Shown: positions 1 through 9,246 of the stretch, piece after piece
How positions within the stretch are numbered: position 1 is the stretch's first letter
How the letters are laid out: the number at the start of each line of letters is the position of its first letter
From: an uncultured Prevotella sp.
GTDB taxonomy: Bacteria; Bacteroidota; Bacteroidia; Bacteroidales; Bacteroidaceae
DNA: 64,000 bases
NCBI GenBank assembly: GCA_946186115.1
Contig: CAMHLV010000001.1
Coordinates: 38,014-102,013, forward strand
Direction: 5' to 3'
Notes under the pieces: model-generated
Databases searched by the model: none
What the model was told of the DNA's origin: nothing
Seen by the model: only the letters and a program-made list of their open reading frames with translations
Program-made: the position numbers and the translations under genes

Positions 1-1333
1 GCTTGTTTTGGCTGATCTCATTGTCGCCAGCCAGTGCTACAAACGGAATCTGCTTAACATTGGCATAACTGAGCTGCTTTTTCATTTTAGCAGAGTCGGG
101 GAACATCTCGGTACTGATACCAGCCTGACGCGCCTTGGCAACAACGGGCAGACAATAAGCCGTTTCGCGCTCACCAAAGTTGATGAACAACAGTTGTGTA
201 CCCTTGGTGGCATCCTTGGGATAGCAGTCTAGTTGGTTGAGAACATCGTAGATCCTATCGACACCAAAGCTGATACCTACTCCCGAGATACCTGGCATGC
301 CAAAGATGCCGGTGAGATTGTCATAGCGTCCTCCGCCAGTGATAGAACCAATCTGCACGTCGAGTGCCTTCACTTCGAAGATGGCTCCCGTATAGTAGTT
401 CAGTCCTCGGGCGAGTGTCAAGTCAAGCTGCAACTCATTCTTCAAGACTGAGGCAGCAACAGAGTTTTTTTCTGAAGAAGAAGCAGAACCATTAGCTGCT
501 CCTAATGCAGCAAGGATAAAGCGCAGTTCTTCGACTCCCTTGAGACCAGTCTCGCTGTCTTTCAGCACATCGGCAATAACATTGAGTTTCTCGTCGTTTG
601 TGCCAGTGAGCTGTATGATTGGCTGCAACTTTGTAATCTGCTCTTCCGTCAGTCCACCATCGCGCAGCTCCTGATTGACATTCTCAAGTCCTATCTTGTC
701 GAGTTTGTCAATGGCAACGGTGATGTCAACAATCTTGTCGGCAGCGCCAATCACCTCGGCTATTCCAGACAGTATCTTGCGGTTGTTGATTTTTATCTGT
801 ACACGCACTCCGAACTTCTGGAACACGGTATCTACGATTTGCATCAGTTCAACCTCGTTGAGCAAAGAGTCGGAACCCACAATATCGCCATCGAACTGCC
901 AGAACTCGCGGTAGCGTCCTTTTTGCGGACGATCGGCACGCCAAACAGGCTGCATCTGATAGCGTTTGAAGGGCAGCTGCAGTTCTTCGCGGTGCATGAC
1001 GACATAACGTGCAAAGGGTACCGTAAGGTCGTAGCGCAGTCCTTTCTCACACATCTTTGCAGCCAGGTGTAGGCTGTTACGCTCTCTTAGTTCCTCGTCG
1101 GTGACTTTCGACAGACAGTCGCCGCTGTTGAGAACTTTGAAAAGCAGTTTGTCGCCTTCCTCGCCATACTTTCCCATCAGTGTACCGAGGGTCTCCATAG
1201 CAGGAGTCTCGATCTGCTGGAATCCGTAAAGCTGATACACCTGTCGGATGGTATCGAAGATATAGTTGCGCTTGGCCATCTCTGAAGGGCCAAAATCACG
1301 TGTACCTTTTGGAATACTTGGTTTCTGTGCCAT
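1..1333 (-). CDS. hisS: Histidyl-tRNA synthetase (3' end beyond window)
   Basis: Class II aminoacyl-tRNA synthetase charging tRNA-His in the cytoplasm. The frame opens at ATG 1333 with [16 protein letters not shown], the usual HisRS N-terminus, and stays open to the window edge (444 codons), so only about the last ten residues are missing. The histidine-binding signature ([11 protein letters not shown]) and the later [14 protein letters not shown] segment are both readable. A Ser/Ala-rich stretch near 430-500 just before GLNYYTG looks like a lineage-specific insertion. It lies 20 bases after purA on the same strand and is probably the last gene of a fur-purA-hisS unit. Confidence 0.93.
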   Translation of the reverse strand, partial: MAQKPSIPKGTRDFGPSEMAKRNYIFDTIRQVYQLYGFQQIETPAMETLGTLMGKYGEEGDKLLFKVLNSGDCLSKVTDEELRERNSLHLAAKMCEKGLRYDLTVPFARYVVMHREELQLPFKRYQMQPVWRADRPQKGRYREFWQFDGDIVGSDSLLNEVELMQIVDTVFQKFGVRVQIKINNRKILSGIAEVIGAADKIVDITVAIDKLDKIGLENVNQELRDGGLTEEQITKLQPIIQLTGTNDEKLNVIADVLKDSETGLKGVEELRFILAALGAANGSASSSEKNSVAASVLKNELQLDLTLARGLNYYTGAIFEVKALDVQIGSITGGGRYDNLTGIFGMPGISGVGISFGVDRIYDVLNQLDCYPKDATKGTQLLFINFGERETAYCLPVVAKARQAGISTEMFPDSAKMKKQLSYANVKQIPFVALAGDNEISQNK

Positions 1334-1353
1334 TTAGTCTTATTACCTTTCTT

Positions 1354-2625
1354 TTACTTTCTTACAATAGTTTGAGCTCTGTCTGGGCCAATACTGATAA
1401 TTTTGATGGGTGTCTCGAGCTCACGCTCCAGGAAACTTATGTAGTTTCTGAATGCCTCGGGGAATTGCTCTTCGCTGGTAAACTGCGTCATATCAGTCTG
1501 CCATCCGGGCAGTTCTTCATAAACGGGTTCTATGTCCTTCTCGATGTCGTAGGGGAAATCGCGCGTAAGAGTACCCTTCACTTTATATGCCGTGCATGCT
1601 TTGATTGTGGGGAATCCGTCGAGCACGTCGCTCTTCATCATGATAAGCTGTGTTACGCCGTTCACCATGATACTGTAGCGTAGTGCTACAAGGTCTATCC
1701 AACCGCAGCGGCGCTCACGTCCTGTTACTGCTCCATACTCATGGCCGAGATCGCGAATGCGTTTGCCTGTCTCGTCGAAGAGTTCTGTGGGGAACGGGCC
1801 TGCTCCTACACGAGTGCAATATGCCTTCATAATGCCATATACCTCGCCGATTTTGTTTGGACCGATACCAAGACCGGTGCATGCTCCGGCACATATGGTA
1901 TTGCTTGATGTAACGAAAGGATACGAGCCAAAGTCAACGTCAAGCATAGTGCCCTGAGCTCCTTCGCAAAGAATGCTACGACCAGAGCGGAGTACCTGGT
2001 TGATTTCATGCTCAGAGTCAACTAGATGGAATTGGCGAAGGTATTCAATACCCTTGAGCCACTTCTGCTCAACCTCGTCGATGTTGTAATCAAAGTTGAG
2101 TGACTTGAGTATTGCCTCGTGGCGTGCCTTATGGGCTGCATACTTAGCCTCGAAATTGTCAAGTATGTCACCAACACGCAGTCCGTTGCGGCTCACCTTG
2201 TCGGTATATGTCGGACCTATGCCCTTTCCGGTGGTGCCAACCTTGTCTTTACCTTTCTGCGCCTCGTAGGCTGCATCAAGTACACGGTGTGTAGGCATAA
2301 TAAGATGTGCCTTCTTAGAAATATGGAGGCGCTCCTTCAGCTGGTGCCCGCTGGCTTCAAGTGCCATTGCTTCATCCATGAAGAGATCGGGAGCAAGCAC
2401 CACGCCGTTGCCGATGATGTTTACCTTGCCGCCCTGGAAGATACCTGAAGGGATAGAGCGCAGCACGTATTTTTGCCCTTCAAACTCGAGCGTGTGACCG
2501 GCATTCGGACCGCCCTGGAATCGAGCTATCACGTCGTACTGCGGTGTCAGAACATCCACCACCTTGCCTTTTCCTTCATCGCCCCACTGCAATCCGAGCA
2601 GGACGTCAACTTTACCTTGATTCAT
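1354..2625 (-). CDS. purA: Adenylosuccinate synthetase
   Basis: Cytoplasmic purine enzyme that joins IMP and aspartate using GTP to form adenylosuccinate, the first committed step to AMP. The 423-residue length is normal. The GTP-binding loop WGDEGKGK is at residues 14-21 with catalytic Asp16, and GGPNAGHT at 38-45 carries catalytic His44. The later GTTGKGIGP and the C-terminal guanine-binding region are intact. It sits 18 bases downstream of the Fur-family gene and 20 bases upstream of hisS, same strand, so co-transcription is likely. Confidence 0.96.
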   Translation of the reverse strand: MNQGKVDVLLGLQWGDEGKGKVVDVLTPQYDVIARFQGGPNAGHTLEFEGQKYVLRSIPSGIFQGGKVNIIGNGVVLAPDLFMDEAMALEASGHQLKERLHISKKAHLIMPTHRVLDAAYEAQKGKDKVGTTGKGIGPTYTDKVSRNGLRVGDILDNFEAKYAAHKARHEAILKSLNFDYNIDEVEQKWLKGIEYLRQFHLVDSEHEINQVLRSGRSILCEGAQGTMLDVDFGSYPFVTSSNTICAGACTGLGIGPNKIGEVYGIMKAYCTRVGAGPFPTELFDETGKRIRDLGHEYGAVTGRERRCGWIDLVALRYSIMVNGVTQLIMMKSDVLDGFPTIKACTAYKVKGTLTRDFPYDIEKDIEPVYEELPGWQTDMTQFTSEEQFPEAFRNYISFLERELETPIKIISIGPDRAQTIVRK

Positions 2626-2643
2626 AATTGTCTTGTCTGTTTA

Positions 2644-3126
2644 TTACGTTTTTGATAATTTTCGTTTAGTCGCCTGTCTTGTTAGCTTGGCCTGACAACT
2701 GCTGCAGATGCCATAGACATAGAGCGAGAAGCCATCTTTGCGGAAGCGTCGCAGATGCAGAGCATCGATAGAATCGATTACTTTCTGTGACTTAAACTCC
2801 GAAACCTTGCCGCAGACCGTGCAAATCTGATGGCTGTGGCTGTTGTTGTCGTAGCAGGCCTCATACTTTGTGGAACCCTGAAAACGGTGGCGGATGACGA
2901 GGCGCAATGCCATGAAGAGCCTCAGTGTGTTGTATAGCGTGGCTCTACTCACCGGAAACCGGTCTTCAGTATTCAGTTTGTCGCCCAGTTCGTCGAGCGT
3001 GAAATGCCCATTGATGCTATATACTGCATCGAGTATGGCAAAGCGCTCTGGCGTCTTTCGCAGATTGTTCTGTTCCAAGTAACTGGTAAGGATATTCCTC
3101 ACCGTAACTCTTACGTTTTCTTTCAT
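2644..3126 (-). CDS. Fur-family metal-responsive repressor
   Basis: Winged-helix transcription factor of the Fur/PerR/Zur family, 160 residues. The N-terminal DNA-binding half includes the VSRATLYNTLRLF helix (about 59-71). The C-terminal half has a His-rich segment (His97, His99) and two CxxC pairs (Cys102/Cys105 and Cys141/Cys144) that would form the structural zinc site. Whether it senses iron, peroxide or zinc cannot be decided from sequence; linkage to purA and hisS gives no hint. It is first in an apparent three-gene unit. Confidence 0.9.
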   Translation of the reverse strand: MKENVRVTVRNILTSYLEQNNLRKTPERFAILDAVYSINGHFTLDELGDKLNTEDRFPVSRATLYNTLRLFMALRLVIRHRFQGSTKYEACYDNNSHSHQICTVCGKVSEFKSQKVIDSIDALHLRRFRKDGFSLYVYGICSSCQAKLTRQATKRKLSKT

Positions 3127-3155
3127 TTTATGTGGTTAAATGGTTAAAAACCGCA

Positions 3156-3189
3156 CAAAATTACGAAATTTTCTTCAGATACAGACAAA
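3156..3189 (-). promoter_or_regulatory. Candidate promoter of fur-purA-hisS
   Basis: Read on the minus strand, TAATTTTG (3156-3163) matches the Bacteroidetes -7 element TAnnTTTG. A TTTG at 3186-3189 is the nearest -33 candidate, but its 22-base spacer is longer than the preferred 19-20. The leader would be about 28 bases. Confidence 0.4.
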
Positions 3190-3195
3190 AATAAA

Positions 3196-3813
3196 TTATA
3201 AAAGTTCTAAATTAATGCTTTTCATCCCGCTTTTTGCCAATCGCTCATACAATATGCCAAGTTCCGAAAAGCGTAATATACTCTGCATGGCTGCCTTACG
3301 AACAGAAAGGAAGGGGCCTTGAAGTGCTACGAGAGCCTGGTCAAGAAACTCATTAATACCCCGCTCGTTAGGTTCCATACCGCGCATAAAAAGCCGCGTC
3401 AGAATATGAAAGCCACACAACTGATAGTATTCCTTGTCTGTAGCAATCCATTGATATGCTTTCTCAGCGGCGTAAGGCAGGTGCTGCCATAAGTTGAAAG
3501 CAACCTGTTCTGCGATTTCCTGAGTCGATACCTGTTCCATCCAAATATCACACACCCCTGGCAACATGGATTCGGCAGGCATTATTAGCGTGGCAAGTAT
3601 CTTGCACTCACGGATATCTTCCTTCCATAACGCTATGGCGAGGTCGTAGTTTTTGCCGTATTCATCGGCCATCTCGTGAAGCCGAGGCAAAGTTGCGCCC
3701 CAATTTAAATGATATTCTGCTCCCTTGTCACGCATGGAATGAGCAACATGTCCATCCATTATTTGTCGGAAAGACTGCTTTATCTCCTTAACTTTTTCTT
3801 GTATTGCACCCAA
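3196..3813 (-). CDS. AlkD-like HEAT-repeat DNA alkylation repair protein
   Basis: 205-residue all-helical protein resembling the DNA alkylation repair family (PF08713, AlkC/AlkD-type glycosylases built from HEAT-like repeats). Supporting text includes LAIALWKEDIRECKILATLI and the repeated amphipathic helices (SVRKAAMQSILRF near the C-terminus). Family members excise positively charged alkylated bases, but many Bacteroidetes homologues are untested. It lies 42 bases downstream of the DPP III gene; the gap is almost entirely a dispersed repeat. No separate promoter is obvious. Confidence 0.7.
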   Translation of the reverse strand: MGAIQEKVKEIKQSFRQIMDGHVAHSMRDKGAEYHLNWGATLPRLHEMADEYGKNYDLAIALWKEDIRECKILATLIMPAESMLPGVCDIWMEQVSTQEIAEQVAFNLWQHLPYAAEKAYQWIATDKEYYQLCGFHILTRLFMRGMEPNERGINEFLDQALVALQGPFLSVRKAAMQSILRFSELGILYERLAKSGMKSINLELL

Positions 3814-3833
3814 TGTTCTTAGTATTTCCTATT

Positions 3834-3859
3834 AAAAACTGTCATTTGTCATCTGTCAT
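3834..3859. repeat. Dispersed TGACA-type intergenic repeat, copy 1
   Basis: AAAAACTGTCATTTGTCAT followed by CTGTCAT. The same sequence recurs at 44766-44792, and in inverted, longer tandem form at 44643-44682. It is built of degenerate heptamers (ATGACAA/ATGACAG on the other strand). This copy contributes the TGA stop codon of the DPP III gene. Confidence 0.75.
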
Positions 3860-5802
3860 ACCAAAGTGGCATATTCGCTGCTATATCTTAACATCTGGTG
3901 GGCATAGCTCTCGCAGTAGTTTACCTGTATATCGCAAATATCTCCATTGTCATCGGTAACCGGCAGCAGTTGAGGGTTGATGAAACCCTTATAGGGAGCC
4001 AGATTCAGATGCTTGTAACGTTCAAGAACCTCGTTGTGTAGTTCAGAGTCGATATCCACGGCATATTGTTCAACAAGCTGTCGTGCTGCCTCATAGTCGC
4101 CTTCACTCTTTATGCGCTGTATCTCAGCCAGCAACTGCGCGAAGAGCTGCCGCAGCAAGACATAATCGCTAATGCTAACGAATGTTTTGCCGTCGTGTTG
4201 CTCCAACTTAATGGTGTCAGTGCTGTGGCTGTAACACCAACGGGCAATAAGGGCCCTGTTGCGCATGTGAGCTTCCTCAATCTTTGCCCCTGGCTGAATA
4301 CGAATAAGCTGCGTCATGAGGCCATTCATAATATACGAATAATACTCAGCCTTATATGCCTCGCTGTTTGGCAGAAGGTCCAATTCCACCAGTTTCTCGT
4401 CGGCAATATAATACAATGCAAACAAGTCGGCACGAGCCTCTTCAATGGTATTGCCATAAGCCTTCAATGCATCAGGGTCTGTACCGGGCAGCAACTGTCC
4501 GCTACCATGTCCTAAGCACTCATGCAGGTCGGTATGTAAATCGTCACATGCATCTCCGTAACGTTCTATCATTGAAAGTATTTCAGAGTCTTTTATAAAC
4601 TCTTCCTTAAAGCCGTTTCCGTGGGCAGCCTTGTTGTATGCATCGGTGATGTTTGATATGGTAATGCTCTTCGAACCGTATTGAGCTCTTATCCAGTCGG
4701 CATTGGGAAGATTAATGCCTATGGCTGTAGATGGGTACTCGTCACCGCCGAGCATTGCTGCACAGATTGCATTGGCTGTGACACCCTTCACCTTGGCTTT
4801 GCGAAATCTGGGGTCAACTGGAGAATGGTCTTCAAACCACTGCGCATTACGGCTTATTGTCTGAGTGCGCTTGGTGGCTTCCAGATCTTTGTATTCTACA
4901 ATACCTTCCCATGAGCCCTTCAGCGCCAACGGGTCGCCATAAACCTCGATGAAACCGTTTACAAAGTCTATCCTGCCATCGTGTTCCCCGACCCACTCTA
5001 TGCAGTAATCGTTGAAAAGGCGAAGGTCGCCCGTTATATAATAGTCGATAAGGAGCGTTATAACCTTGTGCTGATGCTCATTCTCGGCCACTGTCAGCGC
5101 TTTCTTCAACCAATATACTATATGATTTATAGCGTTGGCGTAGCGCCCTTTGGCCGACCACACCTCCTCGTGGATTTCACCATCGCGCTTCACCAGTGTA
5201 GAGTTCAATCCGTAAGAAACAGGTTCCTTATCGTCACCTGCAGCATCCTTCAGATTCTGGTAGTAGCTTTCTGCCTCCTGCTGGGTAACACCATCGTAGA
5301 AGTTGCATGCTGATGTAAGCAGTAGGTCTTCACCGTCAGCCTTGTTTACACGCTTCGGAAGCACTGTCGAGTCGAAAATCACAGGGAACAGTTCCTTACA
5401 CATCTGCTCCACAGTCTCTCCTGAGCGTAGCGGCAGACGACAGGGGGCAACAGTCTCTATCATCTTCGTAAGATACTGCTGGTTAAACCCTGGGACGAAT
5501 TTCTCGCAGCCGTAATGATGGTAGATTCCATTTGAGAACCAGATACGCTTAAGATACACCTCAAGGGCACGGAAGTCTTCGCTCTCTCGGTCGATAGTCA
5601 TATCTGTATATACAGCCTCCAGCATCTTGCGAATCCGGAGGTTGTAACGTCCAAACTGATCGAAGGTAATGTCGCGCCCGTAAAGGGTTGCCTTCGAAAG
5701 ATAATAGATAAGGGTTTTCTGTGACAACGACAATTGCTCAAATCCGTTTAACCGGTATCTGAGCAATTGTAAGTCCGCAAAGCGTTCGTCTGAATAGTTC
5801 AT
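3856..5802 (-). CDS. Dipeptidyl peptidase III (M49 metallopeptidase)
   Basis: Zinc exopeptidase releasing dipeptides from the N-terminus of oligopeptides; 648 residues with no signal peptide, so probably cytoplasmic. The zinc motif HECLGH is at residues 427-432 (the family's HExxGH, here the Cys variant known from Bacteroides DPP III). The second motif EEARAD is at 454-459 with Glu455 as the expected third zinc ligand. Its start overlaps the end of the AraC-type gene by 4 bases (ATGA), suggesting translational coupling. The stop codon lies inside a dispersed repeat. Confidence 0.9.
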   Translation of the reverse strand: MNYSDERFADLQLLRYRLNGFEQLSLSQKTLIYYLSKATLYGRDITFDQFGRYNLRIRKMLEAVYTDMTIDRESEDFRALEVYLKRIWFSNGIYHHYGCEKFVPGFNQQYLTKMIETVAPCRLPLRSGETVEQMCKELFPVIFDSTVLPKRVNKADGEDLLLTSACNFYDGVTQQEAESYYQNLKDAAGDDKEPVSYGLNSTLVKRDGEIHEEVWSAKGRYANAINHIVYWLKKALTVAENEHQHKVITLLIDYYITGDLRLFNDYCIEWVGEHDGRIDFVNGFIEVYGDPLALKGSWEGIVEYKDLEATKRTQTISRNAQWFEDHSPVDPRFRKAKVKGVTANAICAAMLGGDEYPSTAIGINLPNADWIRAQYGSKSITISNITDAYNKAAHGNGFKEEFIKDSEILSMIERYGDACDDLHTDLHECLGHGSGQLLPGTDPDALKAYGNTIEEARADLFALYYIADEKLVELDLLPNSEAYKAEYYSYIMNGLMTQLIRIQPGAKIEEAHMRNRALIARWCYSHSTDTIKLEQHDGKTFVSISDYVLLRQLFAQLLAEIQRIKSEGDYEAARQLVEQYAVDIDSELHNEVLERYKHLNLAPYKGFINPQLLPVTDDNGDICDIQVNYCESYAHQMLRYSSEYATLV

Positions 5803-6272
5803 GGCTTAGCTCTCTTCCTGCCGTTTTTCCGATGACCCCTCATATCCTCTGCTGGGTGCTGTTGAAGCTGCTGGGCACGGTATTCGCGCGGAGTCATATT
5901 CATAATTCTGTAGAAGGAGGCATAGAACGACTGCCTGTTGGCAAAGCCGACCATGTCACTAACATCCTCCATACGCATGTCCTGATACCTCCTGTCAACA
6001 AGAATTGCCCTGGCCTCCTCAATGCGATAACTGTTAACCAGCGAAGTGTAGTTCATGTGGAACCTCACATTTACCACCGCAGAGATGTAGCGCGTGTTAG
6101 TGCCGAGGTCTTCAGCAAGCTTCTTGGCAGAATAGTTCTTGTCTTTGTACTTCTTCTCCATGACGAGGATACGAAGAATCTTTTCCTTCATCTCATCCAT
6201 GAGTCTCGGACTCACCAGGGTGCGATAAACGGCCTCTTTTTCTTTTTTCTCAATGATGTTGTACTTTGCCAT
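5799..6272 (-). CDS. AraC-type helix-turn-helix regulator (short form)
   Basis: 157-residue DNA-binding protein whose C-terminal half carries two HTH motifs of the AraC family: KKLAEDLGTNTRYISAVVN and the second around DVSDMVGFANRQSFYASFYR followed by TPREYR. A longer frame opens at 6419, but a well-formed promoter at 6306-6336 lies inside that extension, so ATG 6272 (MAKYNIIEKKEK) is chosen. There is no ligand or receiver domain. It overlaps DPP III by 4 bases, so it probably regulates or is co-regulated with peptide breakdown; that is inference. Confidence 0.8.
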   Translation of the reverse strand: MAKYNIIEKKEKEAVYRTLVSPRLMDEMKEKILRILVMEKKYKDKNYSAKKLAEDLGTNTRYISAVVNVRFHMNYTSLVNSYRIEEARAILVDRRYQDMRMEDVSDMVGFANRQSFYASFYRIMNMTPREYRAQQLQQHPAEDMRGHRKNGRKRAKP

Positions 6273-6305
6273 AGCATCGATTAATTTATTTTTTATTCTC
6301 GGTTG

Positions 6306-6336
6306 CAAATATACAAAAAAAATTCGACAAATCAAA
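6306..6336 (-). promoter_or_regulatory. Primary-sigma promoter of the AraC/DPP III unit
   Basis: TTTG (6333-6336), 19-base spacer, TATATTTG (6306-6313) on the minus strand: exact fit to the Bacteroidetes consensus. Predicted transcription start is near 6302, leader about 30 bases. Confidence 0.7.
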
Positions 6337-6463
6337 CTTTTTTTCAAAAATTCTTTTAAACTCTTCGATTTTTCTCTTTTTTTAGGATTCTTTTTTAATA
6401 AAAAAGGACAACAGCACAAATGTCAAGACCCCTTTTTATGTGCAATTTCATTCATTTCATCAA

Positions 6464-6480
6464 ATTAAAGAATCTTTAAT
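6464..6480. promoter_or_regulatory. 17-bp perfect palindrome between divergent promoters
   Basis: ATTAAAGA-A-TCTTTAAT, arms 6464-6471 and 6473-6480, in the AT-rich gap between the divergent AraC and aminotransferase promoters. It could be an operator, but it is more than 120 bases from either -33 box and short AT palindromes occur by chance. The remainder of 6337-6644 shows only AT-rich sequence. Confidence 0.25.
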
Positions 6481-6644
6481 CTTTTGCATGTTGCTTCATT
6501 ATCATATCGACTTGTCTAAATAATATAATGTTTATACATATTATAAATAAATATAGTACTTGCGAAGAAGGTACGGATATTTTTTTAACCATCATCTGTC
6601 ATAGGCATTAGTATGAAACATAGAAAAAATAACAAGAGAAAAAT

Positions 6645-6675
6645 TTTGCTCTTTGCCTGCTTCTTTGTACCTTTG
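6645..6675 (+). promoter_or_regulatory. Primary-sigma promoter of the aminotransferase unit
   Basis: TTTG (6645-6648), 19-base spacer, TACCTTTG (6668-6675): exact consensus. The start codon follows 27 bases after the -7 box; no Shine-Dalgarno. Confidence 0.75.
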
Positions 6676-6702
6676 CAGGCGATTTACGTAAATTAGACTA
6701 AG

Positions 6703-7905
6703 ATGCCGGAAATTTCAATTCGCGGACTGGAGATGCCTGAGTCGCCTATCAGGAAACTTGCGCCACTGGCCGCAGCAGCAAAAAAGCGTGGTACTAAAGT
6801 GTACCACCTGAACATCGGACAGCCTGACCTGCCAACGCCACAGGTAGGACTGGATGCTCTGAAACAAATCGACCGAGAGATTCTGGAGTATTCACCATCG
6901 CAGGGCTACCTTAGCTACCGCGAGAAGTTGGTTGACTACTACGCGAAATATAATATCAATGTAACTGCAGATGACATCATCATTACTTCGGGAGGTTCCG
7001 AAGCGGTGTTGTTTGCTTTCCTGTCGTGCCTTAATCCAGGCGACGAAATAATCGTGCCAGAACCTGCCTATGCCAACTACATGGCGTTTGCAATATCGGC
7101 TGGTGCAAAGATACGCACAATAGCAACTACCATAGAAGAGGGCTTCTCGCTGCCGAAGGTGGAGAAATTTGAAGAACTCATAAACGACCGTACCCGGGCT
7201 ATCATGATATGCAACCCGAACAATCCAACAGGATATCTTTATACACGCCGCGAGATGCAGCAGATTCGGGATATGGTAAAGAAATACGATCTTTATCTAT
7301 TCTCCGACGAAGTGTATCGCGAGTATATCTATACGGGGTCGCCATATATCTCGGCATGTCATTTAGAAGGCATCGAGCAGAATGTAATACTGATTGACTC
7401 GGTGTCGAAACGATACTCTGAATGCGGCATCCGTGTGGGTGCATTGATAACGAAGAATGCCGAGGTGCGCAAGGCCGTGATGAAATTCTGTCAAGCCCGC
7501 CTTTCCCCACCCCTCATCGGACAGATTGTGGCCGAGGCTTCGCTCGATGCTCCCGAGGAATATCTTCGTGATGTATATGATGAGTACGTGGAGCGCCGTA
7601 AGTGTCTCATTGACGGTTTGAACCGCATTCCTGGCGTATATTCACCTATCCCCATGGGTGCTTTCTATACGGTTGCCAAACTGCCTGTTGACGATGCAGA
7701 GAAGTTCTGTCGCTGGTGTCTGGCAGACTTTGAGTATGAGGGTGAGACGGTGATGATGGCTCCTGCCGCAGGTTTCTACACTACTCCAGGGGCAGGCATC
7801 AATCAGGTGCGCATAGCCTATGTGCTGAAGAAGAAAGACCTTGAGCGGGCTCTCATCGTATTGCGCAAGGCACTGGAGGCTTATCCCGGCAGAAAAGACG
7901 ATTGA
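6703..7905 (+). CDS. Class I/II PLP-dependent aminotransferase (aspartate aminotransferase-like)
   Basis: 400-residue fold-type I PLP enzyme that moves amino groups between an amino acid and a 2-oxo acid. Visible motifs are the N-terminal GQPD substrate loop, SGGSEAVLFAF, NPNNPTGYLYTRREM, the SDEVYREYIY strand with its PLP-pyridine Asp, and DSVSKRYSECGIRVG containing the Schiff-base lysine. Substrate (aspartate, alanine or aromatic) cannot be fixed from this. It opens a plus-strand series and is preceded by a strong consensus promoter; the next gene starts 53 bases downstream. Confidence 0.9.
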   Translation: MPEISIRGLEMPESPIRKLAPLAAAAKKRGTKVYHLNIGQPDLPTPQVGLDALKQIDREILEYSPSQGYLSYREKLVDYYAKYNINVTADDIIITSGGSEAVLFAFLSCLNPGDEIIVPEPAYANYMAFAISAGAKIRTIATTIEEGFSLPKVEKFEELINDRTRAIMICNPNNPTGYLYTRREMQQIRDMVKKYDLYLFSDEVYREYIYTGSPYISACHLEGIEQNVILIDSVSKRYSECGIRVGALITKNAEVRKAVMKFCQARLSPPLIGQIVAEASLDAPEEYLRDVYDEYVERRKCLIDGLNRIPGVYSPIPMGAFYTVAKLPVDDAEKFCRWCLADFEYEGETVMMAPAAGFYTTPGAGINQVRIAYVLKKKDLERALIVLRKALEAYPGRKDD

Positions 7906-7958
7906 TAGAGTTTTGAGTTTATAGGTTCATATTATTATATAGGTATATAGTTTAAGAG

Positions 7959-9206
7959 TTGAATCTTCCTCTATTCATAGCTCGAAAGATATATGGGGCC
8001 GATGGCAACCGTCGTGAGGTAAGCCGTCCGGCCATACGCATAGCCACCATAGGCATTGCCATAGGTATTGCCGTGATGATTATCACCGTAAGTGTTGTGT
8101 TTGGGTTTAAGCATAGCATTCGCGACAAAGTGGCTGGCTTCGGCAGTCATATTCAAGTGATGAACTTTCTCTCTGCCGACGAAGCGATACCTGCCCCCAT
8201 CTGCATCAGCGATTCGCTGATGAAAGAGATCAAGAGCATACCTGGTGTAAAACATGCCGAGCGTTACACAGCTGCCCACGGCATACTGAAGACCGATGCC
8301 GACTTTTTGGGCGTGGCTTTTAAGGGCATTGGCGAAGACTATGACACAAATTTCCTGAAAGCCAACCTGGTTGATGGAGAAACACCTCATTTCTCAACAA
8401 CTAATTCCGATTACCACCTGCTTGTTTCGCGCATGATTGCCGACAAGTTAGGCTTAAAGGTTGGTGACCGTGTGTTTGCCTATTTCATTGGCAACGACGA
8501 CGTCAGAGCACGCAAATTCACAGTCAATGGCATTTACCAGACCAACATGACACAGTTTGACGAAACGCTGTGCTTTACCGACTATACTATTCCCATAAAG
8601 CTAAACGGTTGGGAAGCAGACCAATGCTCAGGAGTAGAAGTACTGGTAGAAGATTTCGATAAAATCAACGAGACGGCCCTGCATTTCACAAACCGCATAA
8701 GCCGTAATGTTGACAAGTATGGCGAAACTATCATATCACAAACTATTTACGAAGGTTATCCGCAAATATTCTCATGGCTATCGTTGCTCGACATCAATGT
8801 ATGGATAATACTGATACTGATGGTTTGTGTGGCCGGTTTTACGATGATTAGCGGACTGCTCATTATCATACTGGAACGCACACAGATGATAGGAGTGCTG
8901 AAAGCGCTCGGCATGCGAAACAGTATGGTGCGCCACACCTTCCTGTGGTTTGCCGTATTCATTATAGGACGAGGGCTGGTTGTGGGCAACATACTCGGCA
9001 TAGGTCTTGTACTGCTGCAGCAACACTTCGGGATAGTACACCTCGACCCTGCCAACTACTACGTTGACACTGCTCCTGTAGAGCTGAACATACTAGTGGT
9101 GGTGGCTCTGAATATTGCAACCCTTATAATCTCTGTCTTTGTACTCATAGCGCCAAGTTTCCTCATATCACACATACATCCGGCACGGTCGATGAGATAC
9201 GAATAA
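7959..9206 (+). CDS. LolC/LolE-like ABC transporter permease (MacB/FtsX superfamily)
   Basis: 415-residue inner-membrane protein with the lipoprotein-release permease layout: an N-terminal transmembrane segment (about 27-50), a large periplasmic domain, then three C-terminal segments, with a KALGMRNSMVRH coupling loop. In the Lol system such permeases extract lipoproteins for transfer to the outer membrane; no LolD ATPase gene is nearby. The start is a TTG at 7959 giving MNLPLFIARKIYG, the expected N-terminus; no ATG lies between it and the conserved region. Probably co-transcribed with the aminotransferase. Confidence 0.85.
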   Translation: MNLPLFIARKIYGADGNRREVSRPAIRIATIGIAIGIAVMIITVSVVFGFKHSIRDKVAGFGSHIQVMNFLSADEAIPAPICISDSLMKEIKSIPGVKHAERYTAAHGILKTDADFLGVAFKGIGEDYDTNFLKANLVDGETPHFSTTNSDYHLLVSRMIADKLGLKVGDRVFAYFIGNDDVRARKFTVNGIYQTNMTQFDETLCFTDYTIPIKLNGWEADQCSGVEVLVEDFDKINETALHFTNRISRNVDKYGETIISQTIYEGYPQIFSWLSLLDINVWIILILMVCVAGFTMISGLLIIILERTQMIGVLKALGMRNSMVRHTFLWFAVFIIGRGLVVGNILGIGLVLLQQHFGIVHLDPANYYVDTAPVELNILVVVALNIATLIISVFVLIAPSFLISHIHPARSMRYE

Positions 9207-9246
9207 CGAAACAGAAAAGACATTTCACCTATTAAATCATAATAAT

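Noticed and set aside
6420..6644. tRNA or other RNA gene in the divergent gap
   Set aside because: AT-rich with no cloverleaf or CCA end; only a short palindrome is visible.
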